Positions 60,105 through 64,000 of a DNA stretch of 64,000 nt are shown here, one piece after another; position 1 is the stretch's first letter, and the number at the start of each line of letters is the position of its first letter. Source of the DNA: Candidatus Uabimicrobium amorphum (lineage in GTDB: Bacteria > Planctomycetota > Uabimicrobiia > Uabimicrobiales > Uabimicrobiaceae); the NCBI RefSeq assembly GCF_009002475.1, contig NZ_AP019860.1, forward strand, positions 6,772,501 to 6,836,500, given 5' to 3'. A model generated the notes under the pieces. That model had not been told where the DNA came from and searched no databases. It saw only the letters and a list, made by a program, of their open reading frames with translations. A program made the position numbers and the translations under genes.

Positions 60105-62351
60105 CTAATTTTTGTTGTCTAACTTTTTCTGCGCACTCTTGATCAGTAGCAAATACTTTTTGTCTTTTGCGCCCAGGGCAATGCATTTTTTCCAATAAGC
60201 AATCGCCTTTTTATACTTTTTCAGTCTGGAGAAAAGACCACCCATTTCTTCATATCCGGAGACCGATTTGGGAGCTAATCTTATTATTGTATTGTAATTT
60301 TGGGCCGCTAGACGATGTTTACCAAGTCTTTCGTATAGTCGTCCTCTGTCAACATAAACGTCTATATTGTTCGGTTTAATCCTTAGAGATCTATTATAAT
60401 CCGCCAAGGCCTGTTCCAAATTTCCTTGGTAGTGATAGGCACGTCCCCGAGAGTGGTAAGACCAATAATGATTGCCATCTAGGCGAAGAGCTTTATTAAA
60501 ATCAGCTATCGCTAGCGGATATTGTTTCTTTCGAGAGTATGCAGTGCCTCGATACCAATATGTATTTGGCACCTGTTTACGCGAATTATTCATGATATAT
60601 GTACAATCACTGATGATCATATCAACGTTTCCTTGGTGATAGCACAACTTGACTCTTTTTTGACGCGCTTCGATGTAGTTAGGCGTTATTTCAATGATGG
60701 TAGAGTAGTCGGCTATGGCCAGATCATTTTTACCGTGTATTTCATAAAGATAGGCGCGACTTGCTAAATACGCTCTATTTCGGGGTTCAAGCTCTATGGC
60801 TTTATTGTAATCGGCGAGCGCTAAATTATCTTTCTTGATTTGCGTGTAAGCTGCCGCACGGTTGTGATATAACTTGGCGCGTTTGGGATTATACTGAATC
60901 GCTTTGTCGTATTCTTTTACACACAAATCATATTGTTTGCGATGAGCGTGTACATATGCTCTTCGTGCATAGCCTTCCCAATACTCCGGACGCATTTTTA
61001 CGAATTCATCGTAGTCATCCATGGCTAGGTCATATTTTCCTTGTATATGATATAGATATCCTCGCCATTGATACGCAATGTATTCCTTGTATGCAGGTTG
61101 TAATTCTATTATTGCGTTAAACTCCACCATAGCTATTTCGTATTTGCGCGCATCGAAGTAGGCAATGCCTTTTTTGTAATGTTGTTCGCAAATTTCACTA
61201 TAATCGTTATTCGCGTCGTTTTTGGCATTTTCTATTTTATCACTGCCAACAGATGTCGCCGGATCTTGTGTTTGGTTATTTTCCACAGATGTCGCCGGAT
61301 TTTGTGTTTGGTTATTTTCCACAGGTGTCGCCGGATCTTGTGTTTCGCTATTCTTGACAACTTTCTCTGTTTCACGTACCTTGTTGGAGATATTGGTTTC
61401 ATTAAAGAATAAAAATTTACCACCAATGAGCAATGAACAAAAGAAAATGGCTGTCACAACTTGTCGTGCAACGCTTTTCTTTTTTTTCCGTTTTTTTGCC
61501 CTACGCTGTATATTTTTTTGTTTTTGTAGAAAAGCATTGGGGGAAGACAACATACGCACCATTTCCGATGCAGAAGAAAATCTTTGTGCGGGATCTTTTT
61601 GTAGGGCTTTGTCTACAACAGCGGCAACATAATCAAATTCATCTGGCACTACGATGGTAGGTGGCGAAAATTGCACCACTCGTTTCATCGTAGCTGAAAC
61701 ATGTCCATCGTAAAAAGGAGAGTGGTCAGACCACGAAAAAAACTGATATAACAACGCTCCCAATGCAAACACATCGGTATTTTTGGTGGCCTTTATTTTT
61801 TCATTAATTTGTTCAGGAGCCATATACTGAGGCGTTCCCACAAGGGCACCTGTGCGCGTTATTTCATCGAGGTCATTTTGTGTAGACTTGGCGATTCCCA
61901 GGTCTAAGATCACGGGAGTTAAGTCACTCTTTAGCATTACATTGGCAGGTTTCAAATCGCGATGAATAATTCCATTGTCGTTTAAAACGGCAACGGCAAC
62001 GCATATTTGTTTGGCAATTTCGAGTTGTTGCTTGAAGTGGATTTTATATTTGTGGTCATAGATGAGTTTTTTTAAGGTAATGCCTTCTATGTACTCCATT
62101 ACGATAAAAAGTCGTCCTGGTAGCTCAATTAAATCTAGTCCATGTACCAGGTTGGGATGGTGAATCTTGGACATAAAGTAATGTTCACGTCGGATTCTTT
62201 CTATTGCTTTTTCGACATGGTCTCCTTGGGGAATACATTCTTTTACCGCAACGAGTTTATTCGTCACGACATCATGGCAAAGATGTACTTGCCCTATTGC
62301 CCCACGCCCTAGCAGTTTTTCAAATCTATATCGATTATTAAGCAATTGCAT
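60105..62351 (-). CDS. Ser/Thr protein kinase with TPR C-terminus
   Basis: A 748-residue protein. I chose the ATG at 62351, after AAGGTGATGG, instead of one 33 bases upstream. The kinase (about 6-265) has EKLLGRGAIGQVHLCHD (Ala-Ile in place of Gly-Met), IIHRDLKPANVML, LDLGIAKS (DLG, a common active form) and GTPQYMAPEQ. A membrane helix follows near 300-318 (VVTAIFFCSLLIGGKFLFF). After a linker of three 12-residue repeats (NQTQDPATPVEN type), about eight TPRs make up the outer part. The pentapeptide/LRR gene follows at two bases. Confidence 0.93.
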   Translation of the reverse strand: MQLLNNRYRFEKLLGRGAIGQVHLCHDVVTNKLVAVKECIPQGDHVEKAIERIRREHYFMSKIHHPNLVHGLDLIELPGRLFIVMEYIEGITLKKLIYDHKYKIHFKQQLEIAKQICVAVAVLNDNGIIHRDLKPANVMLKSDLTPVILDLGIAKSTQNDLDEITRTGALVGTPQYMAPEQINEKIKATKNTDVFALGALLYQFFSWSDHSPFYDGHVSATMKRVVQFSPPTIVVPDEFDYVAAVVDKALQKDPAQRFSSASEMVRMLSSPNAFLQKQKNIQRRAKKRKKKKSVARQVVTAIFFCSLLIGGKFLFFNETNISNKVRETEKVVKNSETQDPATPVENNQTQNPATSVENNQTQDPATSVGSDKIENAKNDANNDYSEICEQHYKKGIAYFDARKYEIAMVEFNAIIELQPAYKEYIAYQWRGYLYHIQGKYDLAMDDYDEFVKMRPEYWEGYARRAYVHAHRKQYDLCVKEYDKAIQYNPKRAKLYHNRAAAYTQIKKDNLALADYNKAIELEPRNRAYLASRAYLYEIHGKNDLAIADYSTIIEITPNYIEARQKRVKLCYHQGNVDMIISDCTYIMNNSRKQVPNTYWYRGTAYSRKKQYPLAIADFNKALRLDGNHYWSYHSRGRAYHYQGNLEQALADYNRSLRIKPNNIDVYVDRGRLYERLGKHRLAAQNYNTIIRLAPKSVSGYEEMGGLFSRLKKYKKAIAYWKKCIALGAKDKKYLLLIKSAQKKLDNKN
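61249..61347 (-). repeat. 36-base tandem repeat in the kinase linker
   Basis: Two full copies and most of a third, differing at only a few bases, encode the linker motif NQTQDPAT(P/S)VEN between the membrane helix and the TPRs. The near-identity implies recent expansion. Confidence 0.9.
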
Positions 62352-62480
62352 ACCATCACCTTGTAAATAGACTTTTATTTTCATCTATGATATATAAAAA
62401 TAGTGATATATGGAAGAAAAAATGTGGTTATATTTTTTGTAACTAGTTTATAACTTGTGAACAAAGAGATTGATTTCACT

Positions 62481-62762
62481 CTACTCTTGTGAAAACTTTA
62501 TTGCGATGGGCAATGTAAAGGTGTCGCCCACAAAGCTCAGCGGGAAATCGATAATACCCAAAGGTAGTGATAGTAATAGTAATGGATTCTCTTCCTCCGC
62601 AAACGCGGTAATCACCGCAAAGTCCCACTGTATCCCTCCATAGACCCGTGTTTCTAAGCCCATAAAGCCATTGTTTGTTTTCGGAGCGCCAAACGCGAGA
62701 TTGGCAACGGTACCACAACTACACATACAACATAATAATAAAATACACAATGCTCGAATCAT
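62481..62762 (-). CDS. YceK/YidQ-like lipoprotein
   Basis: A 93-residue lipoprotein. The signal peptide ends in MCSC with Cys16 as lipid site. The next segment (GTVANLAFGAPK) and the later YGGIQWD and GIIDFPLSFVGDTFTLPIAI match the YceK family, whose members have no established function. GGAGG lies before the ATG. It starts 14 bases after the CHAT gene stop and is probably cotranscribed with it. Confidence 0.85.
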   Translation of the reverse strand: MIRALCILLLCCMCSCGTVANLAFGAPKTNNGFMGLETRVYGGIQWDFAVITAFAEEENPLLLLSLPLGIIDFPLSFVGDTFTLPIAIKFSQE

Positions 62763-62776
62763 TTATTTTGCCTCCA

Positions 62777-64000
62777 TTAACTACGTTTACTGAGACGTTG
62801 CTGGCGTCTATTTTGTCGTTGTTGCTGTAATTTTTTTTGTGCATTTTTTAGGTGTAGAACGATGATGACAACGAGGAAAATAGCAGCAATGAAACCAGCA
62901 AGTACGATGAATAGCGTCTGATTGCCGCTGGAGTGAATTTGCTCATTACTTTGCTGAGGAAACCTTTTGTCATAACCGTTCATGACAAAAGGTGCCCAGA
63001 AATATGGATGCTGATACTTGTCACTGCGCAAAAATGCCAATTGTGTTTTGCGAAGCGATTGTTGTGGTGCCAGACCATAGAAGAAATTGCGATAAAAAGT
63101 GCGCATGAAATGATTTGTCGCTTTGTCGTCTAAAATCCACAAAGTAGAAAGCACCGCTCCGGCACCAGCCTGCTGAAAAGCACGACGTAAACTATAGACC
63201 TCTTCTCCTTGCTGTAGTGTTCCGACACCTGTTTCGCATGCGGAAAGGACCACCAGCTGAGTCGAGGTTAAATTCATCGACAGTACCTCAAGAGCAGTGA
63301 CCACTCCTTCACTACCCATGTTGGCATTGCTAAAAGCAAGACCGCATTGCAACAACGGATTTTTTACAATAGTATTGTCTTGCAAAATATCGGGAACGGA
63401 ACTTGTTTGTGGCTTAATAAAGCCACGTTGGTTTGCTTGGCCTTCATTACGACTATTGAGAAAGAAACCATGGGTGGCGATGTGAAGAATTTGTGGAGAT
63501 TTAACGGTTAGAATTTGTTGTTTTGTCGCCGTACTTCCCGAAAATATTTGTGCTTGTTTGTTGCAGTCGTCGGCAATTTGCGCAATACTTTGCGCCTCCA
63601 CTTGGGTAAAGGGTAATTTTTCAAATTGTAAATTTACTGCCGCACGTGCATTGTGATTTTTGCCGACGTTGCCAAAATCGGGGGCCGAAAAAATAGTTAT
63701 TTTCTTTGCCGCAGGGTACTGACCTTCTTGCAGTAAGTCTCGTGCCATGGTGAGGGGATGAATCGCAAAATTTTCAATGAGATATTTTTCGCGATTGTCG
63801 ATTAAGGCGTTAAATGGCAAAAGATGTAGTATGTTCTCACTGATTAAATACACGGTTTTTATTTGTGATAAATGATGCTCTAATGGCTGCCAAATATGAC
63901 AATAAATAACATTGGCGACCTTCGAAATAGGCTGGCGTAAGACAATTTTTTCACGAAACTCTTTAACATTACGGCGCAGGTCGTCAAATTGGGAAATAGG
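62777..64000 (-). CDS. CHAT-domain protein with C-terminal membrane helix, N-terminus beyond the window
   Basis: The reading frame is open to the window edge (about 407 residues seen), so the N-terminus, normally TPRs in this family, is missing. The CHAT caspase-like core is complete: VYLISENILHLLPFNALID, catalytic His in LHIATHGFF, catalytic Cys in VVLSACETGVG, then RAFQQAGAGAVLSTLWILDD. A membrane helix near the end (LFIVLAGFIAAIFLVVIIVL) and a very basic tail (QQQRQNRRQQRLSKRS) place the protease on the cytoplasmic or outer face, depending on the missing part. A C-terminal anchor is not the usual CHAT layout. It is followed by a YceK-like lipoprotein gene. Confidence 0.92.
   Translation of the reverse strand, partial: PISQFDDLRRNVKEFREKIVLRQPISKVANVIYCHIWQPLEHHLSQIKTVYLISENILHLLPFNALIDNREKYLIENFAIHPLTMARDLLQEGQYPAAKKITIFSAPDFGNVGKNHNARAAVNLQFEKLPFTQVEAQSIAQIADDCNKQAQIFSGSTATKQQILTVKSPQILHIATHGFFLNSRNEGQANQRGFIKPQTSSVPDILQDNTIVKNPLLQCGLAFSNANMGSEGVVTALEVLSMNLTSTQLVVLSACETGVGTLQQGEEVYSLRRAFQQAGAGAVLSTLWILDDKATNHFMRTFYRNFFYGLAPQQSLRKTQLAFLRSDKYQHPYFWAPFVMNGYDKRFPQQSNEQIHSSGNQTLFIVLAGFIAAIFLVVIIVLHLKNAQKKLQQQRQNRRQQRLSKRS

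Noticed and set aside
61249..61347. 36-base repeats as a CRISPR array
   Set aside because: The repeats are contiguous with no spacers and encode an in-frame kinase linker.
60105..62351. Kinase with DLG instead of DFG as a pseudokinase
   Set aside because: The Asp and the HRDLKPAN loop are intact and DLG is common in active bacterial kinases.
62476..62718. 80-residue minus-strand frame overlapping the YceK-like gene
   Set aside because: The other frame has a lipobox, a GGAGG site and family motifs; this one has none.

Overview
The window looks like a chromosome segment of a low-GC planctomycete-type bacterium. This is inferred from six membrane-linked Ser/Thr protein kinases of the GxGGMG / HRDxKPxN type fused to WD40, TPR, FGE-like, GYF_2 and receiver domains, together with LRR, ankyrin, HEAT and CHAT proteins and a GspK-like pseudopilin. 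The profile resembles 'Candidatus Uabimicrobium', but no 16S gene is present to prove it. TGA is a normal stop for many genes here. No tRNA, rRNA, CRISPR array or intact transposase was seen.

Layout. 0-5.5 kb: end of an unknown gene, then a minus-strand betaine/choline-type uptake operon (BCCT carrier, OpuC-like lipoprotein, TAXI-like protein) with a well-formed sigma-54 promoter. Its likely activator, an NtrC-type regulator, is encoded next door, and matching enhancer motifs lie before both transcription units. 5.6-7.9 kb: a minus operon of an AhpD-like peroxidase, a GNAT acetyltransferase and a Sir2 deacetylase. The peroxidase has an in-frame TGA exactly where the second Cys of CxxC belongs, followed by a SECIS-like hairpin, so it is a strong selenoprotein candidate. 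7.9-12.7 kb: repeats, a MITE-like element, a thioredoxin-fold lipoprotein, a TPR membrane protein, an ORF with two in-frame TGAs, and a PcfJ-like protein. 12.7-16.5 kb: operon of ECF sigma factor, putative anti-sigma factor, YbjQ-like protein and secreted CocE-type hydrolase. 16.7-22.8 kb: a GspK-like/LamG fusion, a VanY-type peptidase and two unknown envelope proteins. 22.9-27.4 kb: housekeeping genes (SSS symporter, hemF, lepA).

27.5-38.6 kb is a kinase island: a receiver-kinase fusion, and divergently an operon of HEAT protein, kinase-FGE, GYF-kinase-WD40 and ankyrin protein. 38.7-44.5 kb: gnd, pcm, a pentapeptide/LRR protein and an acyl-CoA oxidase-like enzyme. 44.7-52.3 kb: a small soluble kinase, a propeller lipoprotein, an alpha/beta-hydrolase relic, a coiled-coil exported protein, an exported DJ-1 protein, a LysR regulator and a DUF3592-like protein. 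52.5-64 kb: a giant kinase-TPR gene flanked by two near-identical DUF3592-like genes, a membrane acyltransferase, and a minus-strand run of CHAT protein (cut by the window edge), YceK-like lipoprotein, kinase-TPR and a second pentapeptide/LRR protein.

Most interesting: the UGA-containing peroxidase with its SECIS candidate; the sigma-54 uptake circuit; a canonical A_AAA_AAC -1 slippery site exactly joining the OpuC-like and TAXI-like frames; and the varied kinase/adaptor repertoire.
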